NCBI GenBank assembly: GCA_903905455.1
Contig: CAIVGN010000238.1
Coordinates: 32,649-96,648 of the forward strand
Direction: 5' to 3'
Length of the DNA stretch: 64,000 bases
Origin: an uncultured Archangium sp.
Lineage (GTDB): Bacteria > Myxococcota > Myxococcia > Myxococcales > Myxococcaceae
Within the stretch, counting starts at the first letter, position 1. Each line of letters begins with the position of its first letter. Positions 43,501 through 52,027 of this stretch are shown here, one piece after another. The notes beneath the pieces are model-generated. The model was not told the origin of the DNA. It searched no databases and saw only the letters and a program-made list of their open reading frames with translations. Position numbers and translations under genes: made by a program.

Positions 43501-44688
43501 TTACGGACCCGCCGTGAAGTCGAGCTCGACGAGCGTCCGCGCCAGGTCGAGCTGCACCTCGAGCCGCTTGTGCTCGAGGTCGATGGCCTGGCGATCCGCC
43601 GCCAGCAACAACGTCGGGTCCAGCGACCCCTCCGCCAACACCCGCGCCTGCAACGCCCGGTGACTGGTCAACGTCGCCCGGTACCCCTCCTCGAACGACA
43701 ACCACCGCTCCCGCAGTCCCTCCGCCCGCGCGAGGAGGATCTTCAGCTCCGAAGCCATCTGCGCCTTTTCTGCGTCGAGCTGCGCCTGGTTGCGCGCCGA
43801 CACCGCCCGGGCCACGTCGAGCTGCGGCGCCGGCGTGATGCCCAGCGGCACCGTCAACCCCAGCTGCCAGTCATTGCTCGTCGGCGTCTCGGTGCGCTGC
43901 CGAAACCGGGTCTGCACCTCGGGCCACGGCAGCCGCTTCGCCGCGAGGTTCTTCTCCTGCTCCTTCGAGGCCCCCAGCTTCGCGCGCAGCGCCTCGAGCA
44001 CCGGGTGCTTCTCCAGCCGCTCCTCGAGCGCCGCGAGCTCGGGCAAGGGGGGCGGCGTGTCCGACAACGCCGCGGGCACGGGCGTCACCGGCTGGCCCAC
44101 CACGTACGCCACCGACTGCGTCGCCTTGAGGCCCGCGCTCTGCCAGCGCATCAACTCCTGCCGCGCGTCCGTCTCGCCGAGCTGCGCGAGGTTCAATTCC
44201 ACCTGCGTGCCGTTGCCCTGCGCGAGGCGGCGCTGCAGCACCCCCAACAACTGGAGCCGGACCCCGACGGTGTCCTGCGCCAGCTTCTCGTGCATCGCCG
44301 CGCCCGAGAGGTCGAGCCAGGCCTGCCGCAGCTCCTTCACCACCCGCCAGCTCCGCGCCGCCAGCTCGAAGCGCGCCTGCTGCAGCTTCGCCTCCGCGCT
44401 CGCGCCGCCGTGCTCCCATTCCCACGGGTTGGGCGGCCGCCAGCTCAGGCCCGCGTACCAACTGAAGACGCCCGTGGGCACGTTCTGCACGTCGTTGAAC
44501 TGCACCCGCAGCTTCGGCATCTCCCACGCGTGTGCCAGCGGCACCTCGGCCTGGGCTACCTGCAGCTCGGCCCGCGTCACCTTGAGCTCGGCGTTGCCTT
44601 CCAGCGCCCGCTTCAGCGCCTCGTCGAGCGTCAGCGTGGGGCCGCTGCCGGCCAGCAACACCACCAGCACGAAGCTAGAACTGCACAT
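43501..44688 (-). CDS. TolC-like outer-membrane channel protein
   Basis: A 395-aa protein with a signal peptide (MCSSSFVLVVLLAGSGPTL) and the repeated helical pattern of outer-membrane efflux proteins: LTLDEALKRALEGNAELKVTRAELQVAQAEV, later QLQLGLTVPLG and a second long-helix repeat (SARNQAQLDAEKAQMASELKILLARAEGLRE). It is shorter than E. coli TolC. It overlaps the end of the HlyD-like gene by 14 bp. As the outer gate of the operon it would complete an envelope-spanning conduit. Confidence 0.85.
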   Translation of the reverse strand: MCSSSFVLVVLLAGSGPTLTLDEALKRALEGNAELKVTRAELQVAQAEVPLAHAWEMPKLRVQFNDVQNVPTGVFSWYAGLSWRPPNPWEWEHGGASAEAKLQQARFELAARSWRVVKELRQAWLDLSGAAMHEKLAQDTVGVRLQLLGVLQRRLAQGNGTQVELNLAQLGETDARQELMRWQSAGLKATQSVAYVVGQPVTPVPAALSDTPPPLPELAALEERLEKHPVLEALRAKLGASKEQEKNLAAKRLPWPEVQTRFRQRTETPTSNDWQLGLTVPLGITPAPQLDVARAVSARNQAQLDAEKAQMASELKILLARAEGLRERWLSFEEGYRATLTSHRALQARVLAEGSLDPTLLLAADRQAIDLEHKRLEVQLDLARTLVELDFTAGP

Positions 44689-45703
44689 ACATCCGCTCCC
44701 CGGCCTGGAAGTGAGACTCGCCTTCGACCTCGATGACCGCGCGGCGACCCCAGCGCGGCCACTGCGGAGACAGCCAGCTGCGCAGCGGCAACTGCTCCAC
44801 CGACGGGCCCACCTCCACCACCGTGCCCTTGCGCTTCTCGCTCCACAGCCCGCGCGAGGCCCGCACCGTCAACACCAGCCCCGGCGTCAGCGTGCGCGCC
44901 TTGTCCTCGGGCACCGTGGCCACCAGGTGCCCCGGCCGCCCGCGCACCACGCGCAGCACCTCGAGGCCCGGCGACACCACGTCGCCCACCGGGTGCACCA
45001 GCAAGGACACCGTGCCGTCCACCGGCGCGCGCAGCACGTACTGCTCGAGCTGGTACTCCAGCTCCGCGAGCGCCGCGGCCTTCGACTTGAGGGCCTCGCG
45101 GTAGGGCTGCACCCGGGCGTCGGTCTGCGCGTTGAGGCCCGAGGCGCCGCGGTTCGCGTAGAGCTCGGGCAGCTGCTGCCTCCGCCGCTCGAAGACCTGC
45201 ACCCGGGCCGCCGCCGCGAGGTAGTTGCGGCGCACCTCGGTCTCGGTGGCCACGTCCACCAGCTTCTCGGCGCGCAGCTTCTCCACGCGCTCCAGCTCGA
45301 CCTTCAGGCTGTCGGCCTCCGACCGCGCCGCGCTCTCGTCCGCCAGGGCCGACGAGCTGCGCAGCACGCCCTCGAGCAGCACGCTCTTGTGAATCGACGA
45401 CTGCGCCGCGAGGTCGGCCTGCAGCTGGGCCAGCTCGCTCTGCATGCGCTCGCGCTCGAGGCGGATGGCCCGGTCGTCGAGCGTCACCAGCGCCTGGCCC
45501 GCCTTCACCACGTCGCCGAGCTTGACCTCGACGCTCAGGATGCGCCCGGTGACCACCGGGGCCACCGCGTGCTCCACGCTCTCGGCGTAGGCGGGAATGG
45601 AGTTGCCGGTCAGCCCGCCCCGGTCCTGCAGGAGGAACAGGCCGCCGCTGAGCAGCAGCAGGCCGAAGGCGAGCTTCAAGAGGATGTCGCGCTGGTTCTT
45701 CAT
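44675..45703 (-). CDS. HlyD-family membrane fusion protein
   Basis: A 342-aa periplasmic adaptor with one N-terminal membrane segment (LLKLAFGLLLLSGGLFLL). The biotinyl-lipoyl half-motifs are seen in VTGRILSVEVKLGDVVKAGQALVTLDD and VLRAPVDGTVSLLVHPVGDVVSPG; a long coiled coil (about 95-215) separates them. It would bridge an inner-membrane component and the TolC-like channel. No ABC, RND or MFS pump is encoded beside it, which is unusual; the adjacent DUF4956 membrane protein may fill that place. Confidence 0.87.
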   Translation of the reverse strand: MKNQRDILLKLAFGLLLLSGGLFLLQDRGGLTGNSIPAYAESVEHAVAPVVTGRILSVEVKLGDVVKAGQALVTLDDRAIRLERERMQSELAQLQADLAAQSSIHKSVLLEGVLRSSSALADESAARSEADSLKVELERVEKLRAEKLVDVATETEVRRNYLAAAARVQVFERRRQQLPELYANRGASGLNAQTDARVQPYREALKSKAAALAELEYQLEQYVLRAPVDGTVSLLVHPVGDVVSPGLEVLRVVRGRPGHLVATVPEDKARTLTPGLVLTVRASRGLWSEKRKGTVVEVGPSVEQLPLRSWLSPQWPRWGRRAVIEVEGESHFQAGERMYVQF

Positions 45704-45710
45704 TCGCGCC

Positions 45711-46358
45711 TCAGACCTCCAGCGAGTCGTCTTGCAGCAGCAGCGAGGCCTCGGCCGCGCCTGCCAGGGGGAGCTCGGCGAGCAGCGCCGCCTGGGCCGG
45801 CGTCCCCGAGAGCCGCAGCTGCCAGGTCTGCTCGGCCCCCTCGGTGCCCAGGCTCCGCGAGCTCGAGAGCAGCGCGCGCGTGGTGTGCTTGGCCAGCACC
45901 GCGGGCAACGTGGTCAACGCCGCCGGGCTCACCTTGACCCGCAGCACCGCGGACAACCCGCGCCGCGCGCCGAAGTCGCTGAAGCTCTGGAAGAGGATGG
46001 CCACCACGAAGAGGCCGAAGGACAACAGGGCAATCATCCACGCGCCGACGCCGCAGGCCACGCCGATGGCCAGGGACATGAAGGCGAACATCAGGTCGCG
46101 CGTGTCCTTGATGGTGCTGCGCATCTGCACCAGGTTCACCGCGCCGAAGATGCCGATGCCGCGCGCGATGCTGTCGCCCACGCAGAGCATCACCGACGCG
46201 CTCGCCAGGCCGCCGAGCGCCAGCATCTGCGCGAAGCCCTTGAGGTAGGAGACGCCCTGGTAGGTCGCCGTGTAGAGCGCCGAGAGCGCGAAGCACAGGC
46301 CCAGCGCCAGCGCGAGGCTGGACGCGGCGGTGATGAGGTCGAAGTCGCCTGGGTTCAT
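45711..46358 (-). CDS. DUF4956 membrane protein
   Basis: A 215-aa inner-membrane protein with four hydrophobic segments in its first 130 residues (SLALALGLCFALSALYTATY, FAQMLALGGLASASVMLCV, LMFAFMSLAIGVACGVGAW, MIALLSFGLFVVAILFQSF) and a cytoplasmic C-terminal domain. The spacing GIFGAVNLVQMRSTIKDTRDLMFAFMSLAIG is characteristic of DUF4956, which is often adjacent to VTC-domain polyphosphate polymerases. It is immediately followed by HlyD/TolC-like genes and preceded by the VTC gene. Confidence 0.82.
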   Translation of the reverse strand: MNPGDFDLITAASSLALALGLCFALSALYTATYQGVSYLKGFAQMLALGGLASASVMLCVGDSIARGIGIFGAVNLVQMRSTIKDTRDLMFAFMSLAIGVACGVGAWMIALLSFGLFVVAILFQSFSDFGARRGLSAVLRVKVSPAALTTLPAVLAKHTTRALLSSSRSLGTEGAEQTWQLRLSGTPAQAALLAELPLAGAAEASLLLQDDSLEV

Positions 46359-46401
46359 GGGGCTCGCCTCGGGAGAGGAAGGGGGGACAGGGTCGCGCGT
46401 T

Positions 46402-47166
46402 TCATGCGGCGTCGGTGACGAAAAAGGGGTCCCGGCGTGCCTGGAGCGCGGCGGCGACGTACTTCGAGAAGGACACGCGCCAGGGGCTCAGCAGCTGCGT
46501 CAGTTGGCCCAGCCACCAGGGCCGCGCGTCGTGGAACTTCACCTCCACCAGGGCTCGCGGGTGGGCGTCGTCACCGCCGGTGATGGGGCGCCATAGGCCT
46601 TGCCGTGGCTCGAGCAACGCCGGGGGCCGCGTGGGCTGCCACGCCACGTCGCTGTCCACCGTGAGCCGCACGTCGATGCCCGGCTCGAGGGTGCGGAACG
46701 CCTGGCGCCGCGCGCGCACCAACAACCACGGCTGGGCCTGGGTCCGCAGCGCGAGGTACTGGAAGGCCTCGAGCGCCTCGTTGTGCACCGGCAGCGGCCG
46801 CGAGATGTCGTGCACCAGCACCTGGCTCTGCTCGAGGGTCAACACCGCGCGGCGCTTCATCACCACCGCGTTCTGCCGGCGCTTGATCTCGAAGAAGCAG
46901 TCGCCCCGGGGTTGCTCGCCGTAATACCGCACCCGCAGCTTGATCCGGTCGGGCGAGCCGCAGAGGTGCTGCTCGAGGAAGGTGAAGCGCGGCGAGTCGA
47001 AGTACAGCGAGGTGTTCACCTGCGAGGCGCCCAGCTTCTTCGCGTTCTCGTCTTCCACCATGGACCCGCCGAGCAACCGCAGCGCCGCGTCGACCCGTGG
47101 CAGCGGCGCCCAGTACTTGAACTCGAAGCGCTCGAAGTGCTCGGTGACGGTGGCCTCGCGCGCCAT
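46402..47166 (-). CDS. VTC-domain polyphosphate polymerase
   Basis: A 254-aa cytoplasmic protein of the CYTH/triphosphate-tunnel fold. The N-terminal FERFEFKYW and YFDSPRFTFLEQH, then IKLRVRYYGE, FFEIKRRQNAVVMKRRA and the C-terminal ALVEVKFHD...SFSKYVAAAL supply the Lys/Arg/Glu residues that line the polyphosphate-synthesising tunnel. Expected activity: polymerisation of phosphate from ATP into polyphosphate. It lies directly before the DUF4956 gene and 4 bp after the dikinase-like lipoprotein gene. Confidence 0.85.
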   Translation of the reverse strand: MAREATVTEHFERFEFKYWAPLPRVDAALRLLGGSMVEDENAKKLGASQVNTSLYFDSPRFTFLEQHLCGSPDRIKLRVRYYGEQPRGDCFFEIKRRQNAVVMKRRAVLTLEQSQVLVHDISRPLPVHNEALEAFQYLALRTQAQPWLLVRARRQAFRTLEPGIDVRLTVDSDVAWQPTRPPALLEPRQGLWRPITGGDDAHPRALVEVKFHDARPWWLGQLTQLLSPWRVSFSKYVAAALQARRDPFFVTDAA

Positions 47167-47170
47167 GGCC

Positions 47171-49201
47171 CTACTGTCCCCGGCCCGGGTAGGGGCGCGC
47201 CTGCTTCACGTAGAGCGCCGGCGGCTGGCCCGGGTTCGCCTCGTCGTCGAACTTGAACTCCACGTCCATCGCGTACCAGCCGAGGTTGCCCACGCCCGGC
47301 CCGTAGGCCGCCGAGAAGCGCTTGTGGATGGCGTCGAGCGCCCGGCCCAGGGTGTACGTCTGCGTGGTGGTGAGCACCGTCGTCCCCGGGGCGATGAGGT
47401 TGCTGTGCGTGAGGTAGGTGATGGGCTGGTTGGGCTGCGAGAAGTAGTAGAGGAACTCGTCGCTCTTCACCCCCGGCGGCGGCGCCACCACCTCGGCCGT
47501 GCCCCCGTACTGCACGTTGACGTAGAACGCCGGGTCGAGGCCCGAGGCGTCGTAGGGGTTCGCCGTCACCGCCACCCCGTTGGCCTCCTCGTCGGGGAAG
47601 TTGTGGTGCACCAGCAGCGCCATGCCCACCGAGAAGTGGTCGATGCCGTAGAAGGTGCGCTCCTCGAAGGTGCGGAAGCTCCACGCACTCGACCAGGTCT
47701 CGCGCAGCGCGTCGAGCAGGTCGACGAGGTTCGTGGGGTCGGCGCTGTGCGACACGTAGCAGCCCGCGCAGGGGAAGCCGTCGAGGTCCTCGGAGTTGGT
47801 GCTGGTGCGGAAGCGCAGCTTGGCCCCCGCGTAGTCGGCCGTCGTCGACTTGGCGATGATCAGGTCCTGCAGTTCCTGCGACACGGCGCCGGCCATGATC
47901 GCCGCGTGCAGCTCGTCGAGCTTCGCCACGCGCACCGCCGAGTCGGTACGGAAGCCCGGGTCGGCGAGGTACGCGGTGACCAGTGCGTAGAGCCCGTTGT
48001 CGCGCATGAAGGCGTCGTAATAGTGCACCGGCACCACGAAGGCGGGCTTCACCGGCACCTCGGGCATGCGCTTCAACACCGAGTACTGCGCCGCCTTGCC
48101 GCCGAACGCGCGCACCGACTCCTTGATGGCGTCGCGCAGCGTGCCCCCGTCGGTGGAGTCGGGCGTGCAGTCCTGCACGTCCACCAGGCCCGTGACGTCG
48201 AGGTTGAGCGGCGGCAGGGTCACCGCCTCGGGCTGGTGCGCCGTCCAGAAGGCCTCGGCCTCGGCGGTGGTCACCTCGCTCACCGACCACGAGAGCGCCC
48301 CCACGGTCAGCTTCACCAGCTTGCCCTCGAGCGCGCGCAGCACCTCGTTGGCCTGCGCGTTCTTCAGCCCCATGTTCGGCGTGCCGCGGTTCGCCGAGAG
48401 CACGTTGATGTGCGAGAGCGGCGTCTGGAAGGTCTGGGTGATCAACCCCTGCACCACCGAGATGTCGTTGGGCGCCTGGTCGAGCACCAGCAGGTCCTGG
48501 CTCGACGGAGGGGTGAGCTCGGTCTGGGCGGCGGTGGTGAAGCGCAGGCGCCCCACGCCCGTGGCCAGGGTCAGCGGCTGGTAGTCGATGCCCGCGTAGA
48601 GCTGCTCGGTGGTCATGATCGGCACCGACGCCAGCAGCTTCTTGCTCTCGAGCGCCAGCGCGTCGGAGGTGGGGTGGAAGACCAGCTGCGCGCCGAAGTA
48701 CGCATGCGCCTGCACCGCCTGGAAGAGCGTCTGCATCATTGCCGCCGACGCGGTGTCGTAGGGCGAGAACTCCAGCGCGAAGACCTGCGGGCCCTCGTAG
48801 TAGCTGACCGCCGCGAGCAGGAAGCGCCGCTCCGGAGAGAAGTACTCGGTGGTGTTGAACGACGACAGCGACGGCACCACCGGCAGCGCGCCCCCCGAGA
48901 GGTGCGTGGACACGAAGGCGTAGTGCACCTGGTACTTCAGGCTGTCCTGGAAATAGAGCGCGTTGCTGTCGGCCAGGTCGAGCACCACCTTCGTCGAGCG
49001 CGCGCCGGGGATGTTCGCGTCGATGGGGATGGAGGCCAGGGCCGTGAAGTCGGTGAAGCAGCCCAGCTCCTTCAAGGACTCGGGCGTGGCGGCGTCGGCC
49101 GCGTCGCGGGTGCAGCTCCACGCGCGGCCCGCGTCAGGGGCGGCGCTCGGCGCGGGGCAGGCGCTCAAGGCGAGGCTCAGCAGGGCGAGGGCGCGGCGCA
49201 T
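47171..49201 (-). CDS. Exported lipoprotein with swivelling-His and PPDK-type ATP-grasp domains (dikinase-like)
   Basis: A 676-aa lipid-anchored protein (lipobox LSAC, Cys15). After about 190 residues of unknown fold comes a phosphohistidine-type swivel: LVLDQAPNDIS.. then TPLSHINVLSANRGTPNM with His264. From about 345 an ATP-grasp domain follows: RAFGGKAAQYSVLKR, LRFRTSTNSEDLDGF.GAGCYVSHS-type core, SVGMALLVHHNF and a C-terminal VKQARPYPG. This swivel-then-ATP-grasp order is that of glucan/phosphoglucan water dikinases, not of PEP synthase, and the PEP barrel is absent. The residues of the dikinase core are retained, so catalysis is plausible; where ATP would come from outside the cytoplasm is open. 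It sits between exported lipoproteins and the VTC gene. Confidence 0.75.
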   Translation of the reverse strand: MRRALALLSLALSACPAPSAAPDAGRAWSCTRDAADAATPESLKELGCFTDFTALASIPIDANIPGARSTKVVLDLADSNALYFQDSLKYQVHYAFVSTHLSGGALPVVPSLSSFNTTEYFSPERRFLLAAVSYYEGPQVFALEFSPYDTASAAMMQTLFQAVQAHAYFGAQLVFHPTSDALALESKKLLASVPIMTTEQLYAGIDYQPLTLATGVGRLRFTTAAQTELTPPSSQDLLVLDQAPNDISVVQGLITQTFQTPLSHINVLSANRGTPNMGLKNAQANEVLRALEGKLVKLTVGALSWSVSEVTTAEAEAFWTAHQPEAVTLPPLNLDVTGLVDVQDCTPDSTDGGTLRDAIKESVRAFGGKAAQYSVLKRMPEVPVKPAFVVPVHYYDAFMRDNGLYALVTAYLADPGFRTDSAVRVAKLDELHAAIMAGAVSQELQDLIIAKSTTADYAGAKLRFRTSTNSEDLDGFPCAGCYVSHSADPTNLVDLLDALRETWSSAWSFRTFEERTFYGIDHFSVGMALLVHHNFPDEEANGVAVTANPYDASGLDPAFYVNVQYGGTAEVVAPPPGVKSDEFLYYFSQPNQPITYLTHSNLIAPGTTVLTTTQTYTLGRALDAIHKRFSAAYGPGVGNLGWYAMDVEFKFDDEANPGQPPALYVKQARPYPGRGQ

Positions 49202-49204
49202 GGC

Positions 49205-50128
49205 TCAGGGCACCAGGGCGAAGCAGTAGAAGCCGCCGTAGCCGCCACCGGAGCCCACGGTGTTCGAGCTGGGCATCGGCGGACCCTGCTCGATGAGGTT
49301 CACCCCGGGCGCGCAGCCCGACTCGTCGAGCGAGGAGCTCCAGTTCGCGGGGTTGACGCCGCCGGGCATGGTGCCACCACTGCGCGGCCACGAGTGCCCC
49401 ACGCGCGGCTTGCCCTCGGTGCCGGTGTTCCCCGTCCACGAGTTGCAGGTGGCGGTGTTGCTGTAGAGCGTGCCCTGCGCGTTGCTGCCGGTGAGCGTGT
49501 CGTGGTTGTCCACCTGCGCCTGGGTGGGGTCGGGGCGGTGGTTGGGCACGCCGTCTTCGTTGGGGAAGTCGTTCTTGATGGCCACGTCGGCCGTCAGCGG
49601 GCGGTCGGCCAGCAGGTCTGACTTCGCCAGCGCGAAGGTGCGCCCGAGGCGGTCGTACCAGGGCCCGTTGCCGATGCGGTCGATGGCGTTGACCGGGTGC
49701 CCCGCGCCGTCGTCGATGGCCGAGAGGTACGCGCGCCACTGCTTGGCGCTGGCGCCCGGCATGCTGCGCTCGGCGATGGCCGCGCAGAGCTTGTCGGCCC
49801 CGCGCAACCCCGCGCCCGGGCCCGTCTCGCCGTAGCGGAGGTCCCCGCCGAAGCCCATCTGGCTGCCGGACAGCACCCGCAGCGCGCTCAGGCTGGTGAC
49901 GAAGAAGCTGAAGTGCTCGAGGGTGCCCGCGTCGGGGCTGGCGAGGCCGCCGTCCTCGGTGAGCGTGCCTCCGCCGCCGCCGGTCGCCGCGCTGCCTCCA
50001 CCCGTCCCGGTGCTCCCGCCCGTGGCCGTGACGCCGCCGTCGCCCTCACCCTCGGCCACCGGGGTGAGGCCGCAGGCGGAAACGAGGCACACGAGGAGAC
50101 TGCTGATCAGCGCGTGGAGGTTTTTCAT
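49205..50128 (-). CDS. Exported lipoprotein (DUF1554-like)
   Basis: A 307-aa lipoprotein (MKNLHALISSLLVCLVSAC, lipobox VSAC) with a Gly/Thr/Ser-rich spacer (about 25-60). The folded part has GADKLCAAIAERSMPGASAKQWRAYLSAIDD, WYDRLGRTFALAKSDLL, HDTLTGSNAQGTLYSNTATCNSWT and ends GGYGGFYCFAL. This resembles the DUF1554/C-type-lectin-like surface modules found in bacterial lipoproteins. It probably displays a ligand-binding domain on the outer membrane. Its stop is 3 bp from the dikinase-like gene. Confidence 0.7.
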   Translation of the reverse strand: MKNLHALISSLLVCLVSACGLTPVAEGEGDGGVTATGGSTGTGGGSAATGGGGGTLTEDGGLASPDAGTLEHFSFFVTSLSALRVLSGSQMGFGGDLRYGETGPGAGLRGADKLCAAIAERSMPGASAKQWRAYLSAIDDGAGHPVNAIDRIGNGPWYDRLGRTFALAKSDLLADRPLTADVAIKNDFPNEDGVPNHRPDPTQAQVDNHDTLTGSNAQGTLYSNTATCNSWTGNTGTEGKPRVGHSWPRSGGTMPGGVNPANWSSSLDESGCAPGVNLIEQGPPMPSSNTVGSGGGYGGFYCFALVP

Positions 50129-50139
50129 GGTGGGGTCTT

Positions 50140-51114
50140 TCACTGGCAGCGGAGGTCGGTCTGGCAGGTCTGCGGCGGGGTGCAGTCGGTGTCCGCGGTG
50201 CACGAGGTGAGGCCGGGAATGCCCACCGCCTGCTCGAGCTCCGAGCCGACGAGGAGCTCCACCCGGCCCGCGGCCACCAGCGTCGAGCCGACCTTCTGGC
50301 GGCGCACCACGATGGTGGGGAAGCCGGCGACACCGAGGTTGATCAGCTTCGTCACCAGGGCGCCCGAGAGGCTCAGCGCGCCGTCGTCGTCCGTGTCGCA
50401 CAGCACCTGCCCGCGCGTGCCGCCGTGGTGGCTGATGTCGAGCTTCACCTTGATGCGCGCCGCGGTGCTGGTGCTGCCCGGGGCCCAGGTGAGCTCCAGC
50501 GGGCTGCCGCTGATCAACGTGAGGCCGGTGCTGGTCAGCGCGAAGGGCGCCACGCCCGACGAGGTGAGGGTGAAGGGGATGACCGACGCGCTGCCGTCGG
50601 CGACCAGCGTGACCGGGGCCGCGTCGGCGAAGGGCGGCACCGCGAGCGTCACCGAGGCCGGCGGCTGGTAGCCGTTGACGATGGGCGACATGTCGAAGGT
50701 GCTGACCGGGGTGGTGAGCACGCCGCTGACGTGCACCGTGCCCACCGGCTTCGAGGCCGCGTAGGCCTGGCAGGTGTCGTTCTCCACGCACACCGCGCTC
50801 CCGCCGCAGGGGGTGGCGCAGAAGGGCACGCGCGGGGTCTGCAGCTCGCAGTCGCCGTCCTTCGTGTCGACCTCCCACACCAGGCTCTGCGGCGACGGGC
50901 CGTCGTAGACCTTGCCCACCAGCGAGGCGCTGCCCACCGGCAAGGTCACCAGGTGCAGCAGCTGAAAGGTGCCCACCAGGGTGCCCGCGTCGCCCAGCGT
51001 GCCGGCGTCGGAGAGGGCGCTCACCCCGGCGTCGGGGCCCGCGTCGGTGGTGGGGCTCGCTGCACCGCAGGCGCTGATCAACGCGGCGAGGACCAGCGTC
51101 GCTTCACGGCGCAT
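50140..51114 (-). CDS. Exported lipoprotein of unknown function
   Basis: A 324-aa lipoprotein (MRREATLVLAALISAC, lipobox ISAC) with an Asp/Ala/Gly-rich lead (TDAGPDAG repeats), a beta-rich middle (VVHVSGVLTTPVSTFD, ITLVADGSASVIPFTL) and Cys pairs at the end (CTADTDCTPPQTCQTDLRC). No family recognised. It overlaps the lamin-tail gene by 11 bp and is followed after 11 bp by the DUF1554-like gene. Confidence 0.72.
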   Translation of the reverse strand: MRREATLVLAALISACGAASPTTDAGPDAGVSALSDAGTLGDAGTLVGTFQLLHLVTLPVGSASLVGKVYDGPSPQSLVWEVDTKDGDCELQTPRVPFCATPCGGSAVCVENDTCQAYAASKPVGTVHVSGVLTTPVSTFDMSPIVNGYQPPASVTLAVPPFADAAPVTLVADGSASVIPFTLTSSGVAPFALTSTGLTLISGSPLELTWAPGSTSTAARIKVKLDISHHGGTRGQVLCDTDDDGALSLSGALVTKLINLGVAGFPTIVVRRQKVGSTLVAAGRVELLVGSELEQAVGIPGLTSCTADTDCTPPQTCQTDLRCQ

Positions 51115-51667
51115 TGGCCGCTCCCGGGGAACGGCGCTGCGCTTCGAAGTCGGGGGCGCCGTCGGAGACGCGGGCCCAGGACGAGCCCGAGGGGGCGGCG
51201 TTGGCCGGGTAGACCTGCTGGGCCACGGTGTTGTTCTGTGCGTCGAGCAGCGTGAGCGTGTCGCCGGAGCCCTGGCCGATGCCGAACTCGCCGCGCACGC
51301 AGGGGGTCACGGTGGCCGGGCAGTTCACCTCGAGCGAGATGGTGTAGTAGCCGCGCGGCGCGATGGTGGTGCCCGAGGCGAAGCGCAGCGAGGTCGCGTA
51401 CCGAACCCCGGCGTCGGCGTCGAAGTCCGTCAGCCCGTAGCCCGAGAGGTCGGCCTCGGTGTCGCTGGCGTTGAAGAGCTCGACGAAGTCCCCGCCCGCA
51501 CCCGCCAGCTCGTTGATGAGGACACCTCCGTCGGCGCAGGTGCCGCTGTCGCAGGTGCCCGCGGGGGCTCCACAGGCGGTGGTGAGGAGGGCGAGGCTTC
51601 CCAGCAGCAGGCGGAGGGTGGATCGCAAGGTGCCGCTGTGTGTCGGGGTCGTGTCGAAAGCGATCAT
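51104..51667 (-). CDS. Lamin-tail-domain lipoprotein
   Basis: A 187-aa lipoprotein (LLLGSLALLTTAC, lipobox TTAC). The mature part is a lamin-tail (LTD) immunoglobulin-like fold: VLINELAGAGGDFVELFNASDTEADLSGYGL, ATSLRFASGTTIAPRGYYTI and SSWARVSDG. LTD proteins are exported adhesion or matrix modules and often co-occur with CotH/VTC clusters. It is the first gene of the operon; a TATTTA box (51681-51676) lies just upstream, with repeat element F beyond it. An ATG at 51694 is an alternative start. Confidence 0.8.
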   Translation of the reverse strand: MIAFDTTPTHSGTLRSTLRLLLGSLALLTTACGAPAGTCDSGTCADGGVLINELAGAGGDFVELFNASDTEADLSGYGLTDFDADAGVRYATSLRFASGTTIAPRGYYTISLEVNCPATVTPCVRGEFGIGQGSGDTLTLLDAQNNTVAQQVYPANAAPSGSSWARVSDGAPDFEAQRRSPGAANAP

Positions 51668-51717
51668 GGAATCGGTAAATAGCCGGAATTCCATGCATTC
51701 TGCGAGACACGGGGGCG

Positions 51718-51984
51718 AAAAGCCCGGGGGAATGGAGGGCGGTGCGGGGGCCTTGCGCCGTGCCCGCGTTGATCAGCCCCTCGGCCCGAGCGCTCCGGTG
51801 ACTGGGTTGTGCAGGCTTCGGCTCGGTGGGCGCACTCTGACGGACTCGGTGGTGGTGGGCACCCCCACGGAGTCCGTCAGTGCTGATGAAGCGAGACGTC
51901 GCGCGTTCGGGGGTCTCGCACGCGGTGCGCACGGCCGACGACCCTCGAATCACCACCACCCTTCCGGCCGCCGTTCACCACCGC
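51718..51984. repeat. Dispersed intergenic element F with 44-bp palindrome
   Basis: Copy F, in the orientation of G. Palindrome 51837-51880 with arms CTGACGGACTCGGTGG and CCACGGAGTCCGTCAG (one G:G mismatch). Flanks match G: CCCTCGGCCCGAGCG, GTGCAGGCTTCG, AGCGAGACGTCGCGC, CGGCCGACGACC and ACCACCCTTCCGGCCGCCGTT. It fills the gap between the start of the lamin-tail gene (promoter side of the operon) and the 3' end of the next gene. Confidence 0.85.
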
Positions 51985-52027
51985 GCGTCGGAGCTCCCCC
52001 CCATCGAGCCCCGACGCGCGGAGCTGA

